NCBI RefSeq assembly: GCF_011927785.1
Contig: NZ_JAATJK010000001.1
Location: forward strand, 5,861,001 to 5,925,000
From: Micromonospora profundi
Lineage (GTDB): Bacteria > Actinomycetota > Actinomycetes > Mycobacteriales > Micromonosporaceae
DNA length: 64,000 bases
Direction of reading: 5' to 3'
The notes under the pieces are model-generated. The model did no database searches, was not told the DNA's origin, and saw nothing but the letters and a program-made list of their open reading frames with translations. This document shows, piece by piece, positions 54,741 to 63,709 of this stretch (its first letter is position 1; each line of letters starts with the position of its first letter). The position numbers and the translations under genes are program-made.

Positions 54741-57617
54741 TCAGTCCTCGTCCAACTGGTGCTCCGCGCGCACTGCGGCGGCCTCCGTCGGCCGGTCCAG
54801 CAGGTCCAGCGCACGGGCCAGCAGCCAGGCCGTCTGGCGCACGGGCCGCGAGTCGGCGGGGAGCCCACCGAGCACGCGGCGCAGGAGTGGTTCGGCCTCC
54901 GCCGGCCGTTCCAGGCGCAGCAGCAGCTCGCCGGCCAGGATCTCCACCTGGATGGCCTCACCGAACGCCTCGATCGACCGCAACCGGTCGGGCACGCCGG
55001 CGATGCGTCGCAGTGCCTCGTCCGGTCGGTCCTCCCCGGTCAGCACCCGGGCGCCGACCTCGGCCACCATCGCCAGCTCGTAGGTGGCCGCCGGCTCCGT
55101 CCGCCCGGCCAGCTCCACCGCCAGCGCGTCCACCAGCTCGACAGTACGCAGCGCCGCCTGCCGATCATCGGACCAGAACCAGGCGTACGCCTCCCGTCGG
55201 CGGGCCCGCAGCTCGTCCAACCGCAGGTCGGCCAGCCGGTACGCCGTGGCGGCTGCGGCGAACCGCTCGGCGGCCGCCGCATCCCGGTCGGCGTCGTAGA
55301 GGATCCCACCGGCCTCCTCAAGCACCTGCCCCCGGTGCGGGAGATTGTCCGGTCCGTCCAGGTTGTCGGCCAGCTGGCCGAGCAGCGCCAGCGCCGGCTC
55401 GATCTCACCGAGCCCGGCGTAGACACCGGCCAGCAGGTGCCGGCAGCGGTCCGCCTCCGACTGGGCACCCATCCGGGCCAGACCGAGCACCGCTTCCTCG
55501 GCCACCTCGGCCGCCTCGGAGAGCCGACCCACCGTCCGGTACGCGATCGCCAACTCCCAGCGCAGGAACGCGTCACCCTCGGCGCCCCGTTCCACGCAGA
55601 GCGTCACCGCCTCGACGAAGTCGTCCACAGCGTCGGCGGCCCGACCGGCGGCGAGCAGCGCCCGAGCCCTGGCGACCCGCACCGGCAGCTCCGCGTCCGG
55701 CGGCGCCCATCGCAGCGCCTCGTCGCAGGCGACCACCGCCTCCGCCGGATAGTCGACGGTCCGCGCGTACGCCAGGCAGGCAGCCGTCTGCAACTCACCG
55801 ACGCCCAACTCCTCGGCGATCCGGCGGGCCGCGGCGGCGGCGGCGCGGGCCTCCTCGATGCGGTCCAACTGCTCCAACAGATGAGCACGGTGCAGCGCGA
55901 TCCGGGTCGCCAGATGCCTGTCGCCGCCCCCGTCGGCCGGTGCCCGGTCGAGTGCCGCGAGGGCGTCCTCCCACCGTTCCCGGTGCAGCAGCGCCAACGC
56001 CAGCCGGTCGTACCCGGCCGCCCGCTGTCCGGCCTCACCGAGCCGGTCGAGCACCTCGACGGCCTCCCGGACCAGCGTCAACCCTTCCTCGGCGGTCTCG
56101 TCGGAGTGCGTCAACAGCACGCCGAGCCGCCCGGCAACCACCTGGGCGGGCACCTCCTCGGCCGCCTCCCGGTAGAGCTTGAGCGCGGCGCGGTTGATCT
56201 CGATGGCGCCGTCGACGTCGTCCTCGTCGCCGCGCTCGGCCGCGCGCAGCGCCAACCGGTGTGCTGCCGAACCCACCGGCAGGTCGGCAGCGCCGAACCG
56301 GTCGTCGAAGGCGGCCAGCGCCGCCCGGAAGGTGGCCCGCTCGTGGCGCCCCCAGCTCAGCTCTGCGAGATCCAGCAGGTCGTCCGGGCCGGCGTCGGCG
56401 GGCGGCTGCACGGCCGGCGGCTCGCCGACCCGGGCCTCCCTACCCTGCTCACCGGAGGACGACGCGCCGGTCGCCGCGTCGGCCCCGGCCGGGCGGGCCG
56501 GGCGGGCCGGGCGACGGCGGACGCTCGCGGACAGCGGCAGGTGCTCGCCGCTCGGCCGCACGGCGAGCCTGCGGGTGATCCACTCCGACTGGTGGGTGGT
56601 GCCGTTGCGGGCGTCGAAGCGGGCGGCCAGCCCGGTCGCAGTCTCGGCCAACTCGTCGGCCAACACCGACGCCGGCACCTCGGCCGCCGGCCGGCCCTCG
56701 GCTGCCCGGCGGTACACCGTCGACGCGCCGGCCTGGCGCAGCGCCGCAGCGCCGGCGGCCGCGAAATGCATGGCGGCGGCCGGGGACGGCGGCCGGTCCA
56801 GCCAGTCCAGGTGCCGCTCGATCAGCTCGACCGCCCGCGCCTCGTTTCCGGTCAACGTGCAGAACTCGACATGATCGCCGATGTCCCACAGGTCCGCGAG
56901 GTTGCCACGCAGCCGCCGGTAGGCCTCCCGGTGCGCGTCCCGCGCCGCCTCACCCCGCCCGGTCCGCAGGTACGGCAGGAGCAGCGCGGTGAGGATCGCC
57001 TGTGGCTGCTCGGTGCAGGTGAGCCGGCCGGCGAGCACCGGCTCGGCAAGCGCCACAGCCTCCGCGTCCCGCCCCGTGTCGGCGAGGTAGCCGACCTGAC
57101 TCGTCGGGTCACAGCCCGCGCAGTCGGAGAGGTCATCGCGGGGGGTCGTCTGCCAGAGCCGGTACCAGTGCGCGGCAGCCTCCGCGTCGCCCACATGGTC
57201 GGCCACCCGGAACCGATGCTTGTGGACGGTCTGCAGGCTGTGCCCGCCCGCCCGATAGCGCCGCTCCATGTCGTCGAGCACCGCGTACGTGCGGTCCAGT
57301 GGCACCTCGGGGAACTTCAGCAGGCCGGACACCATGTACTTGAAGTGCCACAGCAACTGGTGCAGGTGCCGCTGGTGGTAGGGCTGCGGGTCACGATCGA
57401 ACTCCGACAGGCACCAGGAGAAGGTCACGAACGACTTCGCCGGCTCCCCGCCGTAGACGTACCCGGTGGTGGCCTGCATACGGGTGACGAAGGCGAGATG
57501 CCTGTCGTCGGCGGCGTCCACCCGTCGTAGCAACTGCTCCAGGGCGGCGATCTGCCCCGCCCCGTACGGCATGTCGGCGATGCCGCGAAGCACACGCCAC
57601 AGATCCTCGCCGCTCAT
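54741..57617 (-). CDS. Large TPR protein, partner of HSP90-family gene
   Basis: 958 residues from the ATG at 57615-57617 with GGGAG five bases upstream, beginning right at the HSP90 stop. No signal peptide or membrane helix. Residues 1-350 are a conserved-looking helical module (MPYGAGQIAALEQLLRR, KSFVTFSWCLSEFDRDPQ, LHQLLWHFKYMV, and a Cys pair in DCAGCDP). A disordered link (about 375-430) is followed by some 15 TPR-like helical hairpins to the C-terminus. I know no function. The pairing with an HSP90 chaperone, whose eukaryotic cochaperones are TPR proteins, suggests a physical partner. Confidence 0.82.
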   Translation of the reverse strand: MSGEDLWRVLRGIADMPYGAGQIAALEQLLRRVDAADDRHLAFVTRMQATTGYVYGGEPAKSFVTFSWCLSEFDRDPQPYHQRHLHQLLWHFKYMVSGLLKFPEVPLDRTYAVLDDMERRYRAGGHSLQTVHKHRFRVADHVGDAEAAAHWYRLWQTTPRDDLSDCAGCDPTSQVGYLADTGRDAEAVALAEPVLAGRLTCTEQPQAILTALLLPYLRTGRGEAARDAHREAYRRLRGNLADLWDIGDHVEFCTLTGNEARAVELIERHLDWLDRPPSPAAAMHFAAAGAAALRQAGASTVYRRAAEGRPAAEVPASVLADELAETATGLAARFDARNGTTHQSEWITRRLAVRPSGEHLPLSASVRRRPARPARPAGADAATGASSSGEQGREARVGEPPAVQPPADAGPDDLLDLAELSWGRHERATFRAALAAFDDRFGAADLPVGSAAHRLALRAAERGDEDDVDGAIEINRAALKLYREAAEEVPAQVVAGRLGVLLTHSDETAEEGLTLVREAVEVLDRLGEAGQRAAGYDRLALALLHRERWEDALAALDRAPADGGGDRHLATRIALHRAHLLEQLDRIEEARAAAAAARRIAEELGVGELQTAACLAYARTVDYPAEAVVACDEALRWAPPDAELPVRVARARALLAAGRAADAVDDFVEAVTLCVERGAEGDAFLRWELAIAYRTVGRLSEAAEVAEEAVLGLARMGAQSEADRCRHLLAGVYAGLGEIEPALALLGQLADNLDGPDNLPHRGQVLEEAGGILYDADRDAAAAERFAAAATAYRLADLRLDELRARRREAYAWFWSDDRQAALRTVELVDALAVELAGRTEPAATYELAMVAEVGARVLTGEDRPDEALRRIAGVPDRLRSIEAFGEAIQVEILAGELLLRLERPAEAEPLLRRVLGGLPADSRPVRQTAWLLARALDLLDRPTEAAAVRAEHQLDED

Positions 57618-57619
57618 GC

Positions 57620-59407
57620 TCACTCCCGTCCCGGCACGGCCCGGCCGAGCAGGCCGAGGAAGGAATCGTTCAACAGGGCGGCGTCGGCCGCGCGGATCGG
57701 ATGGTGGCCGAGCAGCAACGCCTGCCCGTACAGCGCCTCGACGGCGAGCCCCACAAGCTCCGGGTCGCTGAGCATGGCCACCCGGCGTACCAGCGGGTTG
57801 CGATGGTTGAGCACCAGTTGCGGGCGGTCCGGCGGGGCGGTCGCGGCGAGCGCGTCGAGCACGCCGCCCCACAGCTCGTCGGCCCGGTCCCGGCTGGCGG
57901 CGAGCTGGTCGTTGAACGCCGCCGACCGGCTGACCAGGTAGAGCGCGGGCAGCGAAACCGGGTCGTACGCCCGGACGACCACCTCGCAGCCGGAACGCTC
58001 GACGGCCCGCTGCGCGGCGGTGAGGAACGGCCGCAACGCCAACTCCACCTGCGGGTCCAGTGCCTCGAAACGGGTCGTGAGGTCGCTCGGCTCCAACCGC
58101 TCGATCAACACCGTGCGGTCCACCACCGGCAACCGCTCGATCAACTCGGTGTCGTACGTGTAGCCGGCGTTCACCACCGCCAGGTCCTGCGCGGCGGCCA
58201 CCGCGGCGAGCTGGCGGAACTCGTCGAGGCTCGCCGCGTAGCGGACCACGCCGTAGCGCTCCCGGAACTCGGCGAGGGTGAGCGTGCCGACGTTGGTGTC
58301 CATCGGCCACCACCTGTCGACAAGCCGCAGCATCTCGTCGTCGTGCAACGCCAGCGCCTTCACCCCGAGGTGGTGCACCTGGAGGAACTCGGCAAGCCGG
58401 CGCGGTTCGTGCCGAGCCAACCGGACAAGCCAACCCCGGACCTGGTCGCCGAGCGCCTCCCGGGTCGCCGTCAGCAGGGTGTCCTCATAGAGGGCCTCCC
58501 GGCTGGCGGTGGGGCGCAGCTCGGTCGCGTCCACAACGCAGTGCGCGAAGAAGGCCCAGTCCGGCAGCAGCCCGTCGGCGGTCTCGGTGAGCAGCATCCG
58601 CTTGAGGTAGACCCGGTGCCCGGCCCGGGCCGCCGGGTTCACCGGGGTGGGCAGGACGAAGGCGACGCCTGTCAGCCCGGCCTCCGGCACGGCGAGCGGC
58701 AGCACGTCGAACGGGTCCACACCGAGCGTCTCCCGGGCGTACCCGACAAGCGCGGCGCGGTCCAGTGGTGCGCCGGGCGTGGTCGACCACGGCGGTTCGC
58801 CGGTGGTGGTGACCACGTCGCCGACCCGGACGGTGACCGGCAGCAGCGAACCGAAGAGCCGCGCGAGGTCGGTGACCGTCGGAGTGGTGAACCACTGGTC
58901 GGCGTCCTGGCGGGGCACGAGCGTGACAGTGGTGCCCGGCTCGGCACGGGCGGCCTCGGTCGGCGCAACGGTCACCGCGTAGCGGCCGTCGGCGTACCCG
59001 GTCCAGCGGACCGTCGGGTTGTCGCCGTGCCGGGTGAGCACGTGGATCTCGTCGGCCACCAGGAAGCAGGAGAGCAGGCCGATGCCGAACTGGCCGAGGA
59101 ACTCGTGCCGGGAGAAGCCCAGCTCGTCGCGCTTCGAGCTGCGGCCGATGGTGGCCAGCAGTTCGTGCACCTGCGCCTCGGTCAGACCGATTCCTGTGTC
59201 GTGGATTCGCAGGGTGCCGTCACCGGTGCGCTCCGGTGGCTCGATGCGGATCAGCGCGGGCGCTTCCGGGTCTGCGGCACGTCGCGCGGTGATCGCGTCC
59301 ACCGCGTTCTGCAGCAGCTCACGGACGTAGACCCGTGGGCTGCCGTAGAGGTGATGACTGAGCAGGTCGACCACGCCACGTAGGTCGACCTGGAAGGTGT
59401 GGTCCAC
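57620..59407 (-). CDS. HSP90-family ATPase (HtpG-like)
   Basis: 595 residues from a GTG at 59405-59407; the frame stays open to 60010, but that part is antisense to the MFS gene. GHKL ATPase: ELLQNAVDAI (E30, N34), DTGIGLTEAQVHELLATIGRSSK and GQFGIGLLSCFLVADEIHVLTR. Middle domain: RVYLKRMLLTETADGLLPDWAFFAHCVVDATELRPTASREAL, with the catalytic-loop Arg (R302). The C-terminal dimer domain is diverged and no EEVD tail exists. It is shorter than E. coli HtpG (624). It likely remodels specific clients; stop and start of the TPR gene are nearly joined. Confidence 0.9.
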   Translation of the reverse strand: MDHTFQVDLRGVVDLLSHHLYGSPRVYVRELLQNAVDAITARRAADPEAPALIRIEPPERTGDGTLRIHDTGIGLTEAQVHELLATIGRSSKRDELGFSRHEFLGQFGIGLLSCFLVADEIHVLTRHGDNPTVRWTGYADGRYAVTVAPTEAARAEPGTTVTLVPRQDADQWFTTPTVTDLARLFGSLLPVTVRVGDVVTTTGEPPWSTTPGAPLDRAALVGYARETLGVDPFDVLPLAVPEAGLTGVAFVLPTPVNPAARAGHRVYLKRMLLTETADGLLPDWAFFAHCVVDATELRPTASREALYEDTLLTATREALGDQVRGWLVRLARHEPRRLAEFLQVHHLGVKALALHDDEMLRLVDRWWPMDTNVGTLTLAEFRERYGVVRYAASLDEFRQLAAVAAAQDLAVVNAGYTYDTELIERLPVVDRTVLIERLEPSDLTTRFEALDPQVELALRPFLTAAQRAVERSGCEVVVRAYDPVSLPALYLVSRSAAFNDQLAASRDRADELWGGVLDALAATAPPDRPQLVLNHRNPLVRRVAMLSDPELVGLAVEALYGQALLLGHHPIRAADAALLNDSFLGLLGRAVPGRE

Positions 59408-59531
59408 GCCTGATTTCTCCCCGATCCCGGTGCCGGCGCTCACCGTACCGACGTTCACGGGCCGGCGCGGCCCCCCTTTTCGCCACCGGCGGCTTGACCC
59501 TCGACCCTGTCGAACCGGCACGGTCGCCGGC

Positions 59532-60797
59532 ATGACCTCCTCCGCTCTGGGCCGGGATTTCCGGCTCCTGTGGTCGGCCGCTGTCTCGTCCCGGTTCGGC
59601 GACGCGCTGCGTACCCCCGCTCTGGCTCTGCTGGCCGCGACGGTGACCCGTGATCCCCGGGTCATCGCGGCGGTCGCAGTGGCCGGGCTGTTGCCGCCGC
59701 TGCTGTTCGGCCTGCTCGGCGGCGTGTACGCGGACCGCTGGGACCGGCGTCGGGCCATGGCGCTTGTCGACGGGGTACGCGCAGTGGTGGTCGCGGCCCT
59801 GGCCGTGGCGGTCGCCCTCGACCGGTCGCCCGTCGTGGTGCTGCTTGTGGCGGCGTTCGTCCTCGCCACGCTGGGGACGCTCTTCGACTCGGCCTCGTTC
59901 GCGATGCTGCCCATGGTGGTTCCGCCGGACGCGCTGGCCCGCGCGAACGGGCGGCTACAGGCCGGAAGCGCTGTGGCTGGCGGCTTCCTCGGCGCGCCGG
60001 CTGCCGGCATCCTGTTCGCCGTCGCCCCTGCGCTCCCCTTTGCCGTCGACGCCGTCAGCTTCGCCGCGGCCGCCCTGCTCGTGCTGGCGCTGAGCCCGCC
60101 TCCCGCCGTGGCCTCGGCGACGCCGCCGCGGCGTAGTTCGGTGTGGAACGAGATCGCCGAGGGAGTGCGATGGCTGCGGGGTCACCGGACACTGTGGCGG
60201 GTCACGCTGCTCACGGCCGCGAGCAACCTGGCGATCAGCGGCATCCTGGCGGTGCAGGTGCTCTACGCGCTGGACGTGCTGCGGGTCCCGCCTGCCGGGT
60301 ACGGGTTGTTCACGGCGGCTGCCATCGTGGGCGGCTTGACGGGGGCGCTCGGGGCGGGCCGGCTCGCCGCCCGGCTCGGCACGGTGTCCGCGCTGCTCGT
60401 TGTGCTCGCCGCGGAGACCGTCGCGCTCGCCGGGTTCGCGCTGGCCCGGCACCCGGTGTCGGGCGGGATCGCCTTGGCCGCCTTCGCCGCCGGCACCGTG
60501 GTGTGGAACAGCCTGTGGGCGTCGTACGGGCAGCAGCAGGTGCCGAGTGGGCTGCTCGGACGGGTGGGTGCCGCCCAGCGGATGGTCGGTCTGCTCACCG
60601 CTCCGGTCGGGGCGGCGCTGGCCGGGTTTGTGGCCGCCGCGTACGGGACGGTGCCGGTGATGGGCGGGGCAGCGGGCACGTTCGCACTTGTCACACTGGC
60701 GGCGTGGTGGGCACTACGGCCGGCCGCACCGACGCCGACGGTCGCGCCCACCAGCGACGCGACAGAAGCCCGGCCAGTGCCGCACCCGTCGCGTTGA
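59532..60797 (+). CDS. MFS transporter
   Basis: 421 residues from the ATG at 59532, 12 membrane helices. Loop 2-3 has GGVYADRWDRRRAMALVDGVRA, the MFS motif A, and the N-terminus LGRDFRLLWSAAVSSRFGDALR is typical of the DHA3 (MefA/EntS) branch. These export macrolides, siderophores or other small molecules by proton antiport. The substrate is unknown. It is divergent from the HSP90 gene, and its 3' end overlaps the VanZ gene antisense by 107 bases. Confidence 0.9.
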   Translation: MTSSALGRDFRLLWSAAVSSRFGDALRTPALALLAATVTRDPRVIAAVAVAGLLPPLLFGLLGGVYADRWDRRRAMALVDGVRAVVVAALAVAVALDRSPVVVLLVAAFVLATLGTLFDSASFAMLPMVVPPDALARANGRLQAGSAVAGGFLGAPAAGILFAVAPALPFAVDAVSFAAAALLVLALSPPPAVASATPPRRSSVWNEIAEGVRWLRGHRTLWRVTLLTAASNLAISGILAVQVLYALDVLRVPPAGYGLFTAAAIVGGLTGALGAGRLAARLGTVSALLVVLAAETVALAGFALARHPVSGGIALAAFAAGTVVWNSLWASYGQQQVPSGLLGRVGAAQRMVGLLTAPVGAALAGFVAAAYGTVPVMGGAAGTFALVTLAAWWALRPAAPTPTVAPTSDATEARPVPHPSR

Positions 60798-61254
60798 GCA
60801 GCACGTCATCCACTGAGGACACCCGACCGAGGTCCAGCGCGTACTGGAGGAACTCGATGACCAGGGAACCGGCGGCACCGAGCAGGAAGAGCCTGCTGAC
60901 GCTGGCGAGGGCGGCGAAGCGTACCGGGGCGAAGAAGCCCAACGCGGCGAAGACCAGCAGGTTGCCGACCACCTGGACCACTGCGGTCGCCGGCGGGGCG
61001 GTGAGTAGGTCGGCCAGGTCACGCAGCGGCACCAGGTGGACGTCGCGGGGGGCGGGGCGCGGCGCGAGGGTCATCCACACCCAGGGCAGGGTGCCGGCGA
61101 CGGCGCCCACCTCGGCGATGCCGCGTCGCCGTCCCGCGCGGTCCGACGGTTCCCGCCGCGCGCGGGCGAGGCGCACGATGACAAGGGCCAGCAGCGCAAG
61201 GCCGGCCAGCACGGTGAACAGCACGGCGCACCAGTCCCGCCAGACCTGATCCAT
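60691..61254 (-). CDS. VanZ-family membrane protein
   Basis: 187 residues with four or five membrane helices. WMTLAPRPAPRDVHLVPLRDLAD, VVGNLLVFAALGFFAPVRF, LGAAGSLVIEFLQYALDLGRVSSVDDVLLNATGAALAG is the VanZ pattern. Named after the teicoplanin-resistance accessory protein, though most chromosomal copies have no proven role. Its C-terminal 35 codons lie antisense to the MFS gene end. It directly follows the monooxygenase gene (nine bases). Confidence 0.9.
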   Translation of the reverse strand: MDQVWRDWCAVLFTVLAGLALLALVIVRLARARREPSDRAGRRRGIAEVGAVAGTLPWVWMTLAPRPAPRDVHLVPLRDLADLLTAPPATAVVQVVGNLLVFAALGFFAPVRFAALASVSRLFLLGAAGSLVIEFLQYALDLGRVSSVDDVLLNATGAALAGLLSRRWWARPSASVRPAVVPTTPPV

Positions 61255-61263
61255 CGGCGCAGA

Positions 61264-62412
61264 CTAGCCCGGGGTCCGTTCCCTGTGGGACAGCCCGGAC
61301 AGGCGCAGTGCGACATTCCGGCGGACCGGCGGCACTGCGCCGATCAGCCGGAGCAGCACATCGCGGGCCGGCCGGCGCACCGGGGAGGCGGTCGCCAGCC
61401 GGGTCAGGCCGGCGGCGAGGCTCAGCACGTCCTCGGCCATCGGGCGCTGGCGGGCGCTGTAGTCGTCGAGCAACGTCTCCGAACCGCCGGCGAGCACGTC
61501 GGCCAGCGCGGTACCGGCGGCGACCGCGTCGCAGATGCCGAGGTTCATGCCCTGCCCACCGGCGGGGCTGTGGACGTGTCCGGAGTCGCCGGCCAGCAGC
61601 ACCGGCCCGGAGCGGAAGGTGTCGGCGATCCGGTGGTGCACCCGGAAGCGGGAGCCCCAGAGCACGTCGGTCACCCGGTCGGGCCGCCGCGCCGGGCCCC
61701 GTTCGTCGAGCAGTGCCTGGAGGTACGCCCGGTCCGGGTCTGTCGGCGGCGTCGGCACGGCAGCGACAAGCCGGACCACCCCGTCCGGGAGGGGCGCCCA
61801 GACCAGCGGTCCGGAACGGGCGAGGAAGAGGGCCACCTCGTCGCACGGCAGCGAGCTGTCCACCCGCACGTCGGCGAGCGCGAAGGACTCCAGGTCGCTG
61901 GGGCCTGTGAAGCCGATGCCGGCGGCCTGCCTCACGGTGCTGTGCAGGCCGTCCGCGCCGACCACGTACCGGGCGCGCAGAGGCTCCCCGTCCACCTGCG
62001 CGAGCACCCCGTCGCCGGTCCGGGCAAGGCCGGTCAGCCGGCTCGGTCGCCGCACCCGCACGCCGAGGTCGGCCAGCTGCCCGGCGAGCACCTCCTCGGT
62101 GACGGACTGGGAGACCAGCAGCGCGTAGGGAAAGCGGGACGGCAGGTCGTGGAACGGAACTCTCAGGAGCACCCGGTCCCGGTCGCGCACTGTGAAGCCC
62201 GGCGACCGCACACCCTGGGCGACAAGCGGCGCTGCGGCGCCGACCAGGTCCAGCACCTCAAGGGTGTACGCGTGCACGACCGCCGCGCGGGAGGTCATGG
62301 GCGGCTCGGCCTGTTGGTCGAGCACTGTCACGTCGACGCCGCGGCGGGCCAGCGTCAGTGCGGTGGCGAGGCCGGTGGGGCCTGCTCCCACCACCAGAAC
62401 GTCGGTGCTCAT
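61264..62412 (-). CDS. FAD-dependent aromatic monooxygenase (PHBH fold)
   Basis: 382 residues from the ATG at 62410-62412 with GGAGGTGG upstream. VLVVGAGPTGLATALTLARRGVDVTVLDQ (GxGxxG), RYVVGADGLHSTVR (DG motif), and VLLAGDSGHVHSPAGGQGMNLGICDA (GD motif) are the three fingerprints of class A flavin monooxygenases. The GGQGMNLGICDA form is shared with RdmE/TetX/RifMO-like enzymes that hydroxylate polyketides or antibiotics. The divergent TetR gene and paired operators point to induction by its substrate or a related aromatic compound. Confidence 0.92.
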   Translation of the reverse strand: MSTDVLVVGAGPTGLATALTLARRGVDVTVLDQQAEPPMTSRAAVVHAYTLEVLDLVGAAAPLVAQGVRSPGFTVRDRDRVLLRVPFHDLPSRFPYALLVSQSVTEEVLAGQLADLGVRVRRPSRLTGLARTGDGVLAQVDGEPLRARYVVGADGLHSTVRQAAGIGFTGPSDLESFALADVRVDSSLPCDEVALFLARSGPLVWAPLPDGVVRLVAAVPTPPTDPDRAYLQALLDERGPARRPDRVTDVLWGSRFRVHHRIADTFRSGPVLLAGDSGHVHSPAGGQGMNLGICDAVAAGTALADVLAGGSETLLDDYSARQRPMAEDVLSLAAGLTRLATASPVRRPARDVLLRLIGAVPPVRRNVALRLSGLSHRERTPG

Positions 62413-62431
62413 GGCCACCTCCGGTTCGGTT

Positions 62432-62449
62432 TGCCAACGACCGTTGGCA
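62432..62449. promoter_or_regulatory. Operator 1 of TetR-family regulator
   Basis: TGCCAAC-N4-GTTGGCA, with the perfect dyad extending three bases further on each side. It lies just past the expected transcription start of the monooxygenase gene. Confidence 0.8.
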
Positions 62450-62463
62450 AACACTTGTTGGCA

Positions 62464-62493
62464 ACGTTAGGGCTGGTGCCCCTTGAGTGTCAA
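62464..62493 (-). promoter_or_regulatory. Promoter of monooxygenase gene
   Basis: On the minus strand TTGACA, an 18-base spacer and TAACGT; the -35 box overlaps operator 2. Confidence 0.65.
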
Positions 62494-62511
62494 CAAGCGT
62501 TGGCATACGGT
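62483..62511 (+). promoter_or_regulatory. Promoter of tetR gene, leaderless
   Basis: TTGAGT, a 17-base spacer and TACGGT ending seven bases before the ATG at 62519. Operator 2 fills the spacer. Confidence 0.65.
62488..62505. promoter_or_regulatory. Operator 2 of TetR-family regulator
   Basis: TGTCAAC-N4-GTTGGCA, the same dyad as operator 1 with one arm mismatch. It overlaps both divergent promoters. Confidence 0.75.
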
Positions 62512-62518
62512 CGTTGAC

Positions 62519-63100
62519 ATGACAGAGACGGCGCCCCGGACCCAACCCCGCCGCTCGGACACCACCCGCGCGGCGATCCTGCGAGCCGCCCGGGAGCGGT
62601 TCGCCGCCGACGGGTACGAACGGGCCACGATCCGGGCCATCGCCGCCGACGCGAAGATCGACCCGTCGATGGTCATGCGCTACTACGGCAGCAAGGAGGG
62701 GCTGTTCGCGGCGGCTGCCGAATTCGACCTGCGGCTGCCCGACCTCACCGCCGTACCGGCCGGGCAACTGGGCGAGACGCTGGTCCGGCACTTCCTCACC
62801 CGCTGGGAGGGCGACGAGACACTGGTGGCGCTGCTGCGGGCCGCCAGCACCAACCCGGGCGCTGCCGAACGCATGCGCGGGATCTTCGCCGACCAGCTCA
62901 CCGCGGCCGTTGCCACCTTCGGCACCGACCCGGCGACAACCGGCCGCCGCGCCGGCCTGGTCGCCAGCCAGATCCTCGGCCTCGCCTTCACCCGCTACAT
63001 CGTTCGCCTGCCGCCCATGGTGGACCTGGCACCGGAGGAACTGGTTTCCTGGATCGCACCGACCCTCCAGCGCTACCTGACCGGGCGGGTCGAGAACTGA
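62519..63100 (+). CDS. TetR/AcrR-family regulator of divergent monooxygenase
   Basis: 193 residues from the ATG at 62519; an in-frame GTG-type start at 62483 lies before the -10 box and is rejected. HTH: AAILRAARERFAADGYERATIRAIAADAKIDPSMVMRYYGSKEGLF. The ligand domain resembles the TetR_C_17-like PsrA/YbjK-type group (LTRWEGDETLVALLRAA and GLVASQILGLAFTRYIVRL). Two matching operators in the 106-base divergent region indicate repression of both genes. Confidence 0.93.
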   Translation: MTETAPRTQPRRSDTTRAAILRAARERFAADGYERATIRAIAADAKIDPSMVMRYYGSKEGLFAAAAEFDLRLPDLTAVPAGQLGETLVRHFLTRWEGDETLVALLRAASTNPGAAERMRGIFADQLTAAVATFGTDPATTGRRAGLVASQILGLAFTRYIVRLPPMVDLAPEELVSWIAPTLQRYLTGRVEN

Positions 63101-63103
63101 CCC

Positions 63104-63128
63104 AACCTTTTGCCCCTCGCCATGCGTC
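63104..63128 (+). promoter_or_regulatory. ECF-type promoter before sigma factor gene
   Basis: AACC and CGTC are separated by 17 bases, the pattern used by SigE-type ECF factors; it suggests autoregulation. Confidence 0.5.
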
Positions 63129-63166
63129 TGCCAGGTGACGCACCGCGACAGCCGGGAGGGGGGCGG

Positions 63167-63709
63167 ATGGCACCGACGGCGAACGACGGCCGCGACGGCT
63201 ACCTCGCCTTCGTGGAGAGCCACCAGCACCGGCTGCTCCGCGCGGCGTACCTGATCTGCGGTAATCGACACCAGGCCGAGGACCTCCTCCAGGACGCCCT
63301 GCTGAAGCTGGCGCTGCGCTGGACCTCGGTACGCGACGGCGACCCCGCCGCCTACGTGCGGGCCATCCTCTACCGCGACGCCGTGTCCTGGTGGCGTCGT
63401 CGACGCCGGGAGTGGCTGAGCGCCGCGCCGCCGGACCAGGCGACCCGCGACCGCGACGGCGCGCTGCGGCTGGCGCTGCACGACGCGCTGGGACAACTCC
63501 CGCCCCGGCAGCGGGCCGTCCTGGTCCTGCGCTACTACGAGGACCTGACCGAGGTCGCCACTGCCGAAGCGCTCGGCGTGACAGTCGGCACCGTGAAGAG
63601 CCAGTGCCACAGCGCCCTGCGCCGACTCCGCGAGGTGGCACCGGACCTCGCCCCGCCCACCCGAGCGCACTCGGGCGACCTGGCAACCGGTGTGGAGGTG
63701 AACCCGTGA
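63167..63709 (+). CDS. SigE-family ECF RNA polymerase sigma factor
   Basis: 180 residues from the ATG at 63167 behind GGGAGG; the frame is open from 63110, before the ribosome site. Region 2: HQHRLLRAAYLICGNRHQAEDLLQDALLKLALRW with the -10-binding helix. Region 4: LGQLPPRQRAVLVLRYYEDLTEVATAEALGVTVGTVKSQCHSALRRLRE. The SigE (SACE_1326-like) family is expanded in actinobacteria and usually co-encoded with a membrane anti-sigma or lipoprotein, as here. Confidence 0.93.
   Translation: MAPTANDGRDGYLAFVESHQHRLLRAAYLICGNRHQAEDLLQDALLKLALRWTSVRDGDPAAYVRAILYRDAVSWWRRRRREWLSAAPPDQATRDRDGALRLALHDALGQLPPRQRAVLVLRYYEDLTEVATAEALGVTVGTVKSQCHSALRRLREVAPDLAPPTRAHSGDLATGVEVNP

Noticed and set aside
54150..57530. 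Plus-strand ORF of 1126 codons
   Set aside because: Antisense shadow of the TPR and TetR genes, without any domain-like segment.
57701..59383. Plus-strand ORF of 560 codons
   Set aside because: Antisense shadow of the HSP90-family gene.
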